The position numbers were made by a program, and so were the translations under genes. Under the pieces are notes generated by a model that had not been told where the DNA came from, did not search any database, and worked only from the letters and a program-made list of their open reading frames with translations. From Streptomyces sp. NBC_01571 (GTDB taxonomy: Bacteria; Actinomycetota; Actinomycetes; Streptomycetales; Streptomycetaceae): a stretch of DNA of 64,000 bases. This document shows, piece after piece, positions 28,401 to 35,947 of the stretch. Numbering within the stretch: the stretch's first letter is position 1; every line of letters starts with the position of its first letter. The stretch spans positions 1,364,001 to 1,428,000 of the forward strand of contig NZ_JAPEPZ010000001.1 in NCBI RefSeq assembly GCF_026339875.1, read 5' to 3'.

Positions 28401-31400
28401 GGCCCGGTGGTGGGCGAGTTGGTCGAGGAAGACGTTGGCCGCGGCGTAGTTGGCCTGGCCGGCGGTGCCGACGACGCCGGCGGCCGAGGAGACCAGCAGG
28501 AACAGGTCGAGGGGCATGTCGGCGGTGAGCCGGTGCAGTTGGGCGGCGCCGTCGACCTTGGGACGCAGCACCTTCGCGAGGCGTTCGGGCGTCAGGTCGG
28601 CGATCACCCCGTCGGCCAGGACTCCGGCGCAGTGGACGACACCGCGCAGTGGCAACTCCGCTGTCACCTGGGCGAGTACGCCGGTCAGGGCTTCGGCGTC
28701 CGCGACGTCGCACGCGGCGATCTCCACCTCGGCACCGAGCGCGGTCAGTTCGGCGGTGGCCTCGTCGGCGCGTGGATCGTCCGGGCCCCGACGGGACGTC
28801 AGAATCAGTCGTGGGACCCCGTGTTCGGCGAGAAGTCGGGCGATGTGGCGGCCGACCGCTCCGAGACCGCCGGTGATCAGCACCGTGCCGTCCGTGGGCA
28901 CCGGGTCGGGACGCCCGACCAGGTCGAGGACGACGGGCGCGCCGGACGCGGTCCGCCGCCGAAGCGTCTCGCGCGCGCCGGTGACGGACAGGGTCCGGGG
29001 GCGGACGGGCCGTGTCGGCCCGGTGAGGGCGGCGTGCAGCGCCTCGGCCGGTTGTCCCGCGCCGCGTGCGCCACCGGCCGCGAGGGCCAGGGCTGCCGCG
29101 GTGGTGAACGGCACGTCGTCCGGGAGCGCCGCGAGCATCCGTGCGTCGGCGACCGCCTCGGAGCCGGGTGGCGTCTCGGCGAGGGCGCAGACCCGCAGAC
29201 CGGGAGCGAGGTCCCCGGTCCCGGCGCCGGCCTCGGTCAGCACACCGGCGCACGCGGTACGGGGCCGCGCGCTGCCCGGTTCGGGGACCGCGACGGCGTG
29301 CACCTGGATCCTGACCTGGCCGGGTGCGAGGGCGTGGGGCGCGACCGCGCGCAGGGCAGGGTCCGTCGGGGGTCCGGTCAGTTCGTACTGGTCCCCGGCC
29401 GGGATCCGCAAGGTGTCCGTCGGGCGGGCGCGCACGAGCCGCGGAACGAGCAAGGCGCCCGCCCGGAGGGCGAGTTCGGGCTCGTCGGGGTGCGCGAGGG
29501 CAGCCGGGAGGACGTCGCCGGAGGGGCCGGAGCCGTCGAGGTCGAGCAGGGTCAGTCCGAGGTGCGGGTGTTCGGTCCGGGCACTGCGGGCCATGCCCCA
29601 CAGCACGGACTGGGCCAGCCCGGGCACGGTGTCTCCGGCACCGGTCGCGATCGCGCCGCGGGTCACCCACACGGTCCGGGCGGGCAGCCGGTCCTCCGCG
29701 AGCGACGAGAGGTCACGCAGTTCGGCCAGCGCGTCGGCGGCCAACTCCTGTGCGGTGGCGGCCGGTTCCGCGTCGGCCGCCGGACGCGGCCAGAACCGTA
29801 CGAGGATGTCGGCGTCCGTCTCCCGCACCTGGTGCCCCGCCGCCTCCAGACCGCGTACGGCGGCCCGGACGTCCGGGTCCGAGCGGTCGCCGTGGACGGC
29901 CCACACGGCGGCCGGGGTTCCGGCGGGTTCCTCGGGGGCGGCCGTCCATGCCACTTCGTACAGGTGACGGCCGTTCTCCGAGGCGCCGTTCAGGTCCGCC
30001 GGGTCGGCGGCCCGCAGCCGTACGTCCTCCAGTCGGCCCGCCGGAAGGCCGTCCGCGTCCCACAGTGTCACGTCGAGGGTGAGGTCCGTCCCGGAGCCGC
30101 CCGACCTCCGGACCAGCGCCGTGAGGTCGTCGGTGCCGCCGGGCGGCAGGACGCAGCGGCCCACCGCGACCGGCAGCAGGACCCGGCCGTCGGACGCGCC
30201 GCCCGTGTCCAGCGCGGCGGCCACGTGCAGCGCCGCGTCCAGCAGCGCCGGGTGGACGGGATAGGAGTCGGTACTCCCCCGGGCCACGGTGGGCAGGGAG
30301 AGCCGGGCCAGCAGCTCGCCGTCGACGGTGGTCGGGACCGCCGAACGAACGCCCTGGAACGCCGGGCCGTAGCCCAGACCGAGGGCGCTCAGCCGCTCGT
30401 ACGTCCGCGTGCTCCAGACGGACTCGGCGGCCTCCGGCCACACCGGCGTCCGGGCGGGCGGCGCCGGGACGGGGCCGGCCGCCGAAGCGGTCGCGTGCAG
30501 GGTCCACTCCGGGTCCTGCCGGCCGCGCGGGCGGCTGTGCACGGTGATCTCCGGGGCGGAGCCGGCGGTGACCACCTCGACGGACACCTCGACCGTGCCG
30601 GACTCCGGCAGGACGAGGGGCGCGAGCAGGAGCAGGTCGGTCACGTCGCCGGGAGCGTCCGGGCGGGCCACGGCGAGGGCGGCGCGGCACAGCTCCATCA
30701 GGGTGGTGCCCGACACCACGGGCCGTCCGAACACGGTGTGGTCGGGCAGCCAGTCGGCGGTGGCCGGGGACCACTCGTTGCGGAAGGTCCAGCGGGTCTC
30801 GTCCGCGGACTGCAGCTGGATGCCGAGCAGCGGGTGCGCGGCGCGGTCGAGGAGTCCGGGGGCCGCGGCCGTGGGCTCGGGCTCGATCCAGTAGGACTGT
30901 GTGTCCCAGGCGTACGTGGGAAGTTCGACCGTCTCCGTGTCGGGCACCAGCCGGTGCCAGTCGACAGGCCGTCCGTGGACGTGGAGTTCGGCGGCGGCCC
31001 GGTCCAGACAGGCGGCTCCGTCCTCGTCACGGCGCAGCGATCCGACGGCGACGAGGTCCTCGTGGCCGGAGTCCTCGGCGTCCGTGCGCAGGGCGGTGAG
31101 GAGGGAGGGGTGGGGGCTGAGTTCGACGAAACAGCGGTAGCCGTCGGCCACCATGCGCTCCACGGTGGGCGCGAAGCGGACGGGTTCGCGCAGGTTCGTG
31201 TACCAGTAGTCGGCTTCGAGTTCCTCCGTGACCGGTTCGCCGGTGACCGTGGAGTACCAGGCGACGGGGGTCGGGCAGACGGTGACGCCCTCGAGTTCGC
31301 CGAGGATCGTCGTGCGGAGCGGCTCGACGCCGGCGCTGTGGGAGGCGTAGTCGACGTCGAGGCGGCGGACGAACACCTGCTGCCGGTCGAGGTCGGTGAG

Positions 31401-33896
31401 CAGGGCTTCGAGCGGTTCCGCGTCTCCGGCGATCACCGTCGAGCGGCCGCTGTTCACGGCGGCGACGCAGACCCGGCCGCCGAGCCCGGCGAGGTGTGCC
31501 TCGACCTCGGTGTGCGGCAGGGCGACGACGGCCATGGTGCCGGTGCCGGACAGCGCGGTCAGGGCCTGGCTGCGCAGGGCGACCACCGCCGCCGCGTCGT
31601 TGAGGCTGAGCCCGCCGGCCGCACAGGCCGCGGCGACCTCGCCCTGACTGTGCCCGATCACCGCGTCCGGTCGTACGCCAAGGTCCCGCCACACCGCGGC
31701 CAGGGAGACCATCACGGCGAACAGGACCGGCTGGACGACGTCCACCCGGTCCAGGGGCGGAGCGCCCTCGTCGCCGCGCAGGACGGCCGCCACCGACCAG
31801 ACGGTGAACGGGCGCAGGGCCGCGTCGCACCGGTCGAGTTCGTCCGCGAACACCGAGGAGGTGTCGAGCAGTCCGCGGGCCATGCCGGACCACTGGGCGC
31901 CCTGGCCGGGGAAGACGAACGCCAGCTTCCCCGGCGGACACGTCTGCCCGGGACCGACGAGGAGCTCGGGGTCGGACTGTCCCGCGGCGAGTGCGCGCAA
32001 GGCCGCGAGCAGTTCGTCGCGGTTGCCCGCCCGGACGACGGCGCGGTGTTCGAAGTGCGTGCGGTGGTGGGCCAGGGTCGCGGCCACGGCGGGCAGCGCC
32101 GCGCCCGGCCGTGCGGCGAGCGCGTCGAGCAGGCGGGCGGCCTGTCCCCGGAGGGCCGGCAGGGTGCGGGCGGACAGGGGGAAGAGCGCTGCGGCCCGTC
32201 CCGTGCCGGGCGCTTCGGTTTCCTGTCGCCGGGCGGGCGTGGCCGGTGCGGTCGCGGGCGGTCGCGCCGCGTCCCGCGGCGCCTCCTCCAGGATCACGTG
32301 CGCGTTGGTTCCGCTGATGCCGAACGCGCTCACTCCGGCCCGCCGCACCCGGTCGGCGCGCCGCGGCCACGCGCTGGCGGCGCTGTGCACACGCAGGCCG
32401 CCGCCGGTCCAGTCGACGTGCTCGGTCGGGGTCTCGGCGTGCAGGGAGGCGGGGATCAGTTCGTGACCGAGGGACAGGACGGTCTTGATGACGCCGCCGA
32501 TGCCCGCCGCGGCCTGGGTGTGACCGATGTTGGACTTCAGGGAGCCGACACCGAGCGGCCGCCCCGCCGGGCGTCCCGGTCCGAACACCGAGGCCAGCGC
32601 CCGCCCTTCGATGGGGTCGCCGAGCCGCGTACCGGTGCCGTGCGCCTCGACGTGGTCCAGGTCCTCCGGCCGGAGTCCTGCGTCGTCGAGCGCCGCGCGC
32701 AACACCCGTTCCTGTGCGAGGCCGTTGGGAGCGCTCAGGCCCTGGCTCCGGCCGTCCTGGTTGACCGCCGAGCCCTTGACGACCGCGAGGATCCGGTCGC
32801 CGTCCCGGCGGGCGTCCGCCAGCCGCTTGAGCAGCACCAGACCACAGCCCTCGGCCCACACCACCCCGTCAGCTCCGGCGGAGAACGGGCTGCACCGTCC
32901 GGTCGGCGACAGTCCGCGCAGTCTGCTGAACTCGACGTGCCCGCGCGGCGTCACGAGGAGCGAGGCGCCACCCGCCAGCGCGAGGTCGCACTCACCGCTC
33001 GCCAGCGCTCGCGCCGCCAGGTGCAGGGCGACCAGGGAGGAGGAGCAGGCGGTGTCGACGGTCACGGCCGGACCCTGGAGACCGAGGGTGTACGCGATAC
33101 GCCCGGACGCCACGCTGGACGCCGAACCGGTGCCTACGTGCCCGTCGAGCTGCTCCAGCCGGGCCGAGGCGAGGTATCCGCTGTCGTACAGGCCGATGTA
33201 GACGCCCGTGGAGCTGCCGTTCAGTGTCTCCGGGACGATCCCGGCGCGTTCGATCGCCTCCCAGCCGGTCCGCAGCAGAAGCCGCTGCTGCGGGTCCATG
33301 GCCGCGGCCTCGCGGGCCGAGATCCCGAAGAAGGGCGCGTCGAAGCGGTCGATGCCGGTCAGGAAGCCGCCGCGCAGGGTGTACGCCTTGCCGGCGGCCT
33401 CCGGGTCGGGGTCCAGGAGCGCACGGGTGTCCCAACGGCCCGCGGGCACCTCGCCGACGGCGTCCTCGCCCTCGGCCAGCAGCCGCCAGAGGGCCTCGGG
33501 ATCGTCGGCGCCCCCGGGGAACCGGCAGGCCATTGAGATGATCGCGATGTCGCCGTCCGCCCGTACGGGTGCGCCGGCCTGCGCCGAAGCCGGGGCCGGA
33601 TCGGCCGTCGGGGCGGGTCCTTCGCCGAGGACCGTCTCGGCGATCGCCGCGATGGTGGGGTGGTTGAAGACGAGGGAGGGCTCCAGGGGGCGGCCGAGCC
33701 GCTCCGCCAGCTCCGCCGCCAACGTCACCAACTGCCGCGAGCCCAGACCGAATTCAGCGATCGGGCGCTCCGGGGCGACGGCCGACGGGGCGAGGCCGGC
33801 CGCCTCGGCGACGGCCGACGTCAGCCAGGCCCGTACGTCCTCGGAGGTCGTCTCGGGCGTCTCGGGGGACTGCTTCGGGAACTCGTTCGCAGGCAT
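19410..33896 (-). CDS. Bimodular type I polyketide synthase with C-terminal condensation and FkbH domains
   Basis: A 4828-residue protein. Order with landmark residues: ACP1 (GLGSRQ, Ser53); KS1 (Cys284); AT1 (GHSQGE Ser750; YASH at 850, methylmalonyl type); DH1 (His1053, Pro of HxxxGxxxxP replaced by Ser); partial ER remnant (about 1493-1660); KR1 (Tyr1817); ACP2 (Ser1977); KS2 (Cys2213); AT2 (GHSLGE Ser2658; FASH at 2758); DH2 (HRVGGEVWLPG, His2959); KR2 (LDD motif; Tyr3586); ACP3 (Ser3746); condensation domain (HHAVSD, His3945-His3946-Asp3950); FkbH-type HAD domain (DGDQT, Asp4494) to the C-terminus. No adenylation or thioesterase domain is present. An N-terminal ACP plus an upstream FAAL indicates a fatty-acyl starter. 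The ATG at 33896 begins MPANEFPKQSPE. An in-frame ATG at 34223 overlaps the FAAL stop but would add 109 repetitive residues. Confidence 0.93.
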   Translation of the reverse strand: MPANEFPKQSPETPETTSEDVRAWLTSAVAEAAGLAPSAVAPERPIAEFGLGSRQLVTLAAELAERLGRPLEPSLVFNHPTIAAIAETVLGEGPAPTADPAPASAQAGAPVRADGDIAIISMACRFPGGADDPEALWRLLAEGEDAVGEVPAGRWDTRALLDPDPEAAGKAYTLRGGFLTGIDRFDAPFFGISAREAAAMDPQQRLLLRTGWEAIERAGIVPETLNGSSTGVYIGLYDSGYLASARLEQLDGHVGTGSASSVASGRIAYTLGLQGPAVTVDTACSSSLVALHLAARALASGECDLALAGGASLLVTPRGHVEFSRLRGLSPTGRCSPFSAGADGVVWAEGCGLVLLKRLADARRDGDRILAVVKGSAVNQDGRSQGLSAPNGLAQERVLRAALDDAGLRPEDLDHVEAHGTGTRLGDPIEGRALASVFGPGRPAGRPLGVGSLKSNIGHTQAAAGIGGVIKTVLSLGHELIPASLHAETPTEHVDWTGGGLRVHSAASAWPRRADRVRRAGVSAFGISGTNAHVILEEAPRDAARPPATAPATPARRQETEAPGTGRAAALFPLSARTLPALRGQAARLLDALAARPGAALPAVAATLAHHRTHFEHRAVVRAGNRDELLAALRALAAGQSDPELLVGPGQTCPPGKLAFVFPGQGAQWSGMARGLLDTSSVFADELDRCDAALRPFTVWSVAAVLRGDEGAPPLDRVDVVQPVLFAVMVSLAAVWRDLGVRPDAVIGHSQGEVAAACAAGGLSLNDAAAVVALRSQALTALSGTGTMAVVALPHTEVEAHLAGLGGRVCVAAVNSGRSTVIAGDAEPLEALLTDLDRQQVFVRRLDVDYASHSAGVEPLRTTILGELEGVTVCPTPVAWYSTVTGEPVTEELEADYWYTNLREPVRFAPTVERMVADGYRCFVELSPHPSLLTALRTDAEDSGHEDLVAVGSLRRDEDGAACLDRAAAELHVHGRPVDWHRLVPDTETVELPTYAWDTQSYWIEPEPTAAAPGLLDRAAHPLLGIQLQSADETRWTFRNEWSPATADWLPDHTVFGRPVVSGTTLMELCRAALAVARPDAPGDVTDLLLLAPLVLPESGTVEVSVEVVTAGSAPEITVHSRPRGRQDPEWTLHATASAAGPVPAPPARTPVWPEAAESVWSTRTYERLSALGLGYGPAFQGVRSAVPTTVDGELLARLSLPTVARGSTDSYPVHPALLDAALHVAAALDTGGASDGRVLLPVAVGRCVLPPGGTDDLTALVRRSGGSGTDLTLDVTLWDADGLPAGRLEDVRLRAADPADLNGASENGRHLYEVAWTAAPEEPAGTPAAVWAVHGDRSDPDVRAAVRGLEAAGHQVRETDADILVRFWPRPAADAEPAATAQELAADALAELRDLSSLAEDRLPARTVWVTRGAIATGAGDTVPGLAQSVLWGMARSARTEHPHLGLTLLDLDGSGPSGDVLPAALAHPDEPELALRAGALLVPRLVRARPTDTLRIPAGDQYELTGPPTDPALRAVAPHALAPGQVRIQVHAVAVPEPGSARPRTACAGVLTEAGAGTGDLAPGLRVCALAETPPGSEAVADARMLAALPDDVPFTTAAALALAAGGARGAGQPAEALHAALTGPTRPVRPRTLSVTGARETLRRRTASGAPVVLDLVGRPDPVPTDGTVLITGGLGAVGRHIARLLAEHGVPRLILTSRRGPDDPRADEATAELTALGAEVEIAACDVADAEALTGVLAQVTAELPLRGVVHCAGVLADGVIADLTPERLAKVLRPKVDGAAQLHRLTADMPLDLFLLVSSAAGVVGTAGQANYAAANVFLDQLAHHRAALGLPGVSVSFGAWAGEGLAAEHADLDRMARVGHRALTPDQGRELVELALLRGTPHLVAWSLDLPRLRENTAAAGTALWSSLLPSPRGDRDGGEGLAARLARLPEAERAARVLALVREEAARALGLRSAESIGPDRPLRELGMDSVTAVELRNRIGTRIGARLPATLLFDHPTAGRLTAHLLATALAAGAPGAPRSAPGPRHARDTTPAADEPLALVGMACRMPGGVRDPEGLWHLVAEGRDAVGPFPRARWDVRSLYDPDPEALGKSYAREGGFLDDLDRFDAGFFGITPKEAAAMDPQQRVLLETAWEALERAGIVPSDLAGSPTGVYVGMFGSDYLAGSRLDQLDGYVGTGSALSVASGRLAYTLGLNGPALTVDTACSSSLVALHLAAQALRSGECDLALAGGVTLMVTPGTFVEFSRLRGLSPTGRCRSFSDDADGAVWAEGAGMVVLKRLGDARRDGDEVLAVLRGTAVNQDGRSQGLSAPNGPAQEQVVRRALELSGLQPADIDHVEAHGTGTTLGDPIEANALAEVFGASRPQDRPLHLGSLKSNIGHAQAASGVLGLIKVVQSLRHHSLPRTLHADTPSRHVDWDGSGLRLLRETTPWPSTRERVRRAGVSAFGISGTNAHLVVEEAPRAEERPPAEAGTGKRLFVLSGRSEAAVRGQAARLSRYLAPDVALPDVAHTLARHRGHFERRAGIVAGDRDELRARLDALASGRTPPGRSHEGRTGKVAFVFAGHGGQWAGMGTELTDESEAFHEELSRIDEAVHRHVGWSVLNVLRAPEEFAPLERTEFLQPVLFALNAALAAAWRALGVRPDAVVGHSLGEIAAAYTAGALTLDDAAAVVAGRAGAVVPLVGQGGMLSLELPPAEVEDLLGPHRGRLFVAAVNSAHSTAVSGDTDALDGLRRQLDARGIPVRRLSTPFASHTPLMDPVREDLLDRLTGIRGTRAPTPLYSTVLAAPVPGDRLDADHWYANLGRPVRFADTIRRMLDDGYRHFVELSPHPTLTASVEAVAAEAGIDAVAVGSLSRQRDGQDVLLRGLGELYEAGYTPDWAALFPRGRRVDLPTYAFARERHWLAPAPVAATTGGPPLLGTHVEASDTPDRHLFQNEIDLRDSRFAYLRDHRVGGEVWLPGASFLELALEAASVPAGGEAGDGGEVRLADVRFVRPLALDAERPVRVQLVLQPAENGSRDFTISSAPAGERPARWERHVTGRVLTGAAESAPDADEEPAVLRERCGEEADLSAVYARLTALGIEYGPAFRGLEQGHRTDSEAVGRLARRPAAGHLVHPAVLDAAFHTAALPANAPEGRAFVPAGAGRVRFTGRRGTPAWATCRLRSVEGDSALLDLRLWDEDDQLVLEATGFALAALTRADGALFETRWQPRPDAQEPTGRGSWLVLADGTGVGAALTERLAAASTPHVIARPGEAFDTEGPGRYVLDPADPGQVARLLDEAFADGPPERVVQLSALDAPPIEDVATAEEAARRCCLSTLHLVRALADHPQGRAPRLFVVVRGSQAAGDSTQVTHPQQALAWGFGLAVAQEHPELSTTLIDLPATDGGDALWTQLRHADDERLVALRESGRLVPRLARTRPDDGGHEGITADGVYLITGGLGGLGRVVAERLVRLGARRLALMSRGEPDAETATWITGLEARGVTVCTARADVADRDGLTAALDAVRQAAGPIAGVVHAAGVLDDATVATLTDDRVLSVLAPKVLGTALLTELVPEAKQFVLFASAAGLLGSAGQSAYAAANAFLDAWAHHLSRTDRRALSLDWGAWAGVGMVAGSGTRAAETGRSGLAAFSPQEGGDLFERVLTTSRRQLAPLALDRETLALDPDVVRTRPILGDLITATAASADTDGLVTRVFAATTDRDREAWLEAYVRAKVGQVSGGAVDVSAVTPLKELGLDSLMLVRLRNAFARELRAELPAAAVFSASDIRGLARALGEVLPEEGSGAREGERRPERAPGATGVPESELRPATRDMVRLLRSARPDMPDAAHAIGLALRLTAPTTREALSDILTRLAGRHAALRTGMPGGGGQGRQMCVERKLTSPLLRWTEVSGDAGLDPADRLRRLLEPPFDLADAPLWRFELLDAGEGDRLLVFGAHHAVSDLQSLLLVAGEIDAELSGTSLGDSVTNRDLDLLIEAQRTDVTPGAGADAGADTAEWREAFHGAARLDLTLARPRPETRSYQAGSVTVEIPDGLMERVTAAASRLAVTPASFCLGTLTVLLARARERERFVLAVPVDTRIHADAYDAVGFFGVPVPFPAQAGPGERIEDVLRRTDARLDRVLAKGAMFSDVLPTLAGQGLHRANAPLVEVYFNYVRSSAGRFERLEVLPAGTGYSDLDLMITMTPDAGRVRLDHNLDILDAATSTDLAGQFLRLLADAAEDPTTAVRAAVETIGAEPIGAVAHTGRAAAKTVRAAAGNGGAVTGVPVAGEPATGPRRSLALAATFALGHLPQLCAAAVEEATGEEGTPDEARDGAPDRVRDAGTTIAEAPYHQVLAALRDPSGVFADPASAAGVVLLRAVDLERFGPVTDEVLDELRTAYPAALKAVSERTRKPLIVGFLPTAREEGRFTRWEDDLAAELTGSPGIAVLRPDDWTRHHAVAERFDERTDRLAHLPFTPHFQAAVALRVADVVRAVRRPTPKVIAVDGDQTLWGGVAGEIGPDAVDLTGHRALLARRLLDWRAAGVLLALVSNNDEDTVRAVLDRPDSLLKPEHFSAFSATWGPKPDRLSRAARALGLGLDSFLYLDDNPVEIAAMRSALPQVLSLTCPPAAELGHFLGRLWPAVPVAATVEDGLRARFYAQERERDAAREQAGFEEFLARLELQVDIRALSEGDEERAGQLVRRTNQFVLHPRSADGGDLARWREHGEVWTAAARDRFGDYGQIGLFALRAEGGRLDVLAWAMSCRALGRGVEERMLRWLADRADQLGCAKVRLTAERTARNLPARRLLAALGGGDPDDARLESVVTPEQLRAFRSWRRR

Positions 33897-33989
33897 CTGG
33901 GCACGTGTCCTCGTGAACTGGGGCTCAGGTGGATGCCGTACGGCCGCCACGGCGGAGCGCACGGGGTACTGCCGATGCCGCCGACGTAC

Positions 33990-34031
33990 GGCAGACGGCA
34001 GACGGCAGACGGCAGACGGCAGACGGCAGAC
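33990..34031. repeat. 7-bp tandem repeat GGCAGAC x6
   Basis: Six exact copies of GGCAGAC lie in the 323-bp gap between the FAAL gene and the PKS start. The array is inside the open frame that extends the PKS upstream. The rest of the gap shows no gene of its own. Confidence 0.92.
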
Positions 34032-34219
34032 GGCGAACTCGGCCGGTTCTTGGCGGGTTTCGGGGCGTACGGGTGAGGCACGGCGCCAGGTACGGTCGGC
34101 CCCTGCGTCCGGCCGGTGCACGCCTCGATGCGTGCACCGGGCACGACGGAGCGACCCGGCGCACGTCACATGCCGACCAGGGACCCACCGACGGCGCGTG
34201 CGCTGCCGGGCGGGCGCCG

Positions 34220-35947
34220 TCATCCAGGGACGGGGGCGCCGACCGGGGAGAGAGTGCCGTCGAGGTATGCCGTCCGGGTGGCGTGACGCTGGATCTTCCC
34301 GCTGGACGTCTTCGGAATGGTGCCGGGGTGGACCAGCACCACATCGCGCACCGGCAGGCCGTGGGCCTCGCCGATCGCGCTGCGGATCAGATCGACGATC
34401 TTCTCGGACTCACCCAGCGCCTCCGGGACCGTCTCCGCGACGACGACGGGCTGCTCGCCGTCCTCCTCCCCGCCGTCCACGGAGAAGGCGGCGGTGCAGC
34501 CGGGCCGCAGCGCCCAGTGGGACATCTCGGCGGACAGTTCCAGGTCCTGGGGGTAGTGGTTGCGGCCGTCGATGACCAGCAGGTCCTTGATGCGTCCGGT
34601 GACGAAGAGCTCGCCTTCGCGCAGGAAACCGAGGTCACCGGTGCGCAGGAAGTGACCCTCGCGGTCCTTCAGGGTGGCCCGGAACGTCTGCCGGGTGGCC
34701 AGGGCGTTGCGCCAGTAGCCCTTGGCCACGCTCGCGCCGGCGACCCAGATCTCACCGACCTCGCCCTCGGGCAGTTCCTCCTGCCGTTCGGGGTCGGCGA
34801 TGACCACGGTGGTGCCGGGGCCGGGCCGGCCGGAACCGACCGCCGCCGCGTCCGCCGCGCGGGTGTGCGGTCCGGTTTCCGTGGACTCGGCCAGGGTGGG
34901 CGGGGCTTGTACCGAGCCGCCGGTGACGATCAGCGTGGCCTCCGCCAGGCCGTAGCACGGGTACAGGGCCTCCCGCCGGAAGCCCGCGGCGGCGAAGGTC
35001 TCGGTGAACCGGCGCAGGGTGGCGGCCCGCACGGGTTCCGCGCCGTTGAAGGCGACCCGCCACCGGCTCAGGTCGAGCCGGTCGAGGAGTTCGGGCGTCG
35101 CGTGCTTCAGGCACAGCTCGTAGGCGAAGTTGGGGCCGCCGCTGGTGTGCGCGCGGTAGTGGCTGACGGCGTTCAGCCAGCGCTCGGGGCGGTGCAGGAA
35201 GTGCAGCGGCGAGAAGAACGTGGCGGTCACACCGAGGTGCACCGCGTTCAGGACCGGGCCGATGAGTCCCATGTCGTGGTAGACGGGAAGCCAGCTGACG
35301 AAGAGTTCGTGGCCGTACTCCTCGATCACCTCGGGGGTGTGGCCCATCCGCTCCGTGATGACCCGCTCGTTGTCCAGTAGGTTCCCGTGGGTCACCATCA
35401 CCCCGCGCGGGGCGGAGGTGGATCCGGAGGTGTACTGGAGGAAGGCGACGGAGTCGGCGGTGAGATCGGGTTCGCGCCAGGAGCCGGCCGCCTCGTCGGG
35501 GATGTCCTCGGTCGCGACGCAGGTGATCCCGGCCAGTTCCGGCAGGTGCTCCGCCATGCCGGCCAAGGCGGCCATCACGTCACGGCCGCCCAGGATCACC
35601 TTGACGTCCGCGTCGGCGATCAGGCGCTTCGTCCGGAGCAGGGCACGGTGGTTCTGCGACCGTCCCTGCGGAGGCACGCCCGGCACGGCGACGACTCCGG
35701 CCGAAAGACAGCCCAGATAACCGGACATGAACTCGAGTCCGGGTGGATAGAGCAGCATCGCGCGGGAACCGGCGAGTCCGCGTTCCTGCAGCCAGGCGGC
35801 GACGGCCCGGGAGCGCTCGGCCAGCCGTCCGTAGGAGATGTCCTGGATCTCTCCGTCGCAGTCACCCGTGACGAGATACCGGTAGGCGGTCCGGTCAGGT
35901 TGTCGGGAGGCGTGCGCGGTCAGTAAATCGACCAGGGAACGAGCCAT
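34220..35947 (-). CDS. Fatty acyl-AMP ligase (FAAL) that primes the PKS
   Basis: A 575-residue adenylate-forming enzyme of the FAAL subgroup. The phosphate loop is LQYTSGSTSAPRGV, then SWLPVYHDMGLIG, FNGAEPV, YGLAEATL, TGDLGFL and GRNHYPQDLE. The FAAL-specific insertion after TGRIKDLLVIDG fits acyl-AMP ligases rather than CoA ligases. FAALs activate a free fatty acid with ATP and transfer it to an acyl carrier protein, here presumably ACP1 at the start of the PKS. A GGTGAG sits 9 bp before the ATG. The FAAL gene is first in the leftward operon; its stop codon overlaps an in-frame ATG of the long PKS frame. Confidence 0.92.
   Translation of the reverse strand: MARSLVDLLTAHASRQPDRTAYRYLVTGDCDGEIQDISYGRLAERSRAVAAWLQERGLAGSRAMLLYPPGLEFMSGYLGCLSAGVVAVPGVPPQGRSQNHRALLRTKRLIADADVKVILGGRDVMAALAGMAEHLPELAGITCVATEDIPDEAAGSWREPDLTADSVAFLQYTSGSTSAPRGVMVTHGNLLDNERVITERMGHTPEVIEEYGHELFVSWLPVYHDMGLIGPVLNAVHLGVTATFFSPLHFLHRPERWLNAVSHYRAHTSGGPNFAYELCLKHATPELLDRLDLSRWRVAFNGAEPVRAATLRRFTETFAAAGFRREALYPCYGLAEATLIVTGGSVQAPPTLAESTETGPHTRAADAAAVGSGRPGPGTTVVIADPERQEELPEGEVGEIWVAGASVAKGYWRNALATRQTFRATLKDREGHFLRTGDLGFLREGELFVTGRIKDLLVIDGRNHYPQDLELSAEMSHWALRPGCTAAFSVDGGEEDGEQPVVVAETVPEALGESEKIVDLIRSAIGEAHGLPVRDVVLVHPGTIPKTSSGKIQRHATRTAYLDGTLSPVGAPVPG

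Noticed and set aside
22302..33536. A 3744-codon open frame on the plus strand
   Set aside because: It is the antisense shadow of the PKS gene. Very high third-position GC removes stop codons on the opposite strand. Its composition (Gly/Arg/Val-rich, no domains) is that of a shadow.
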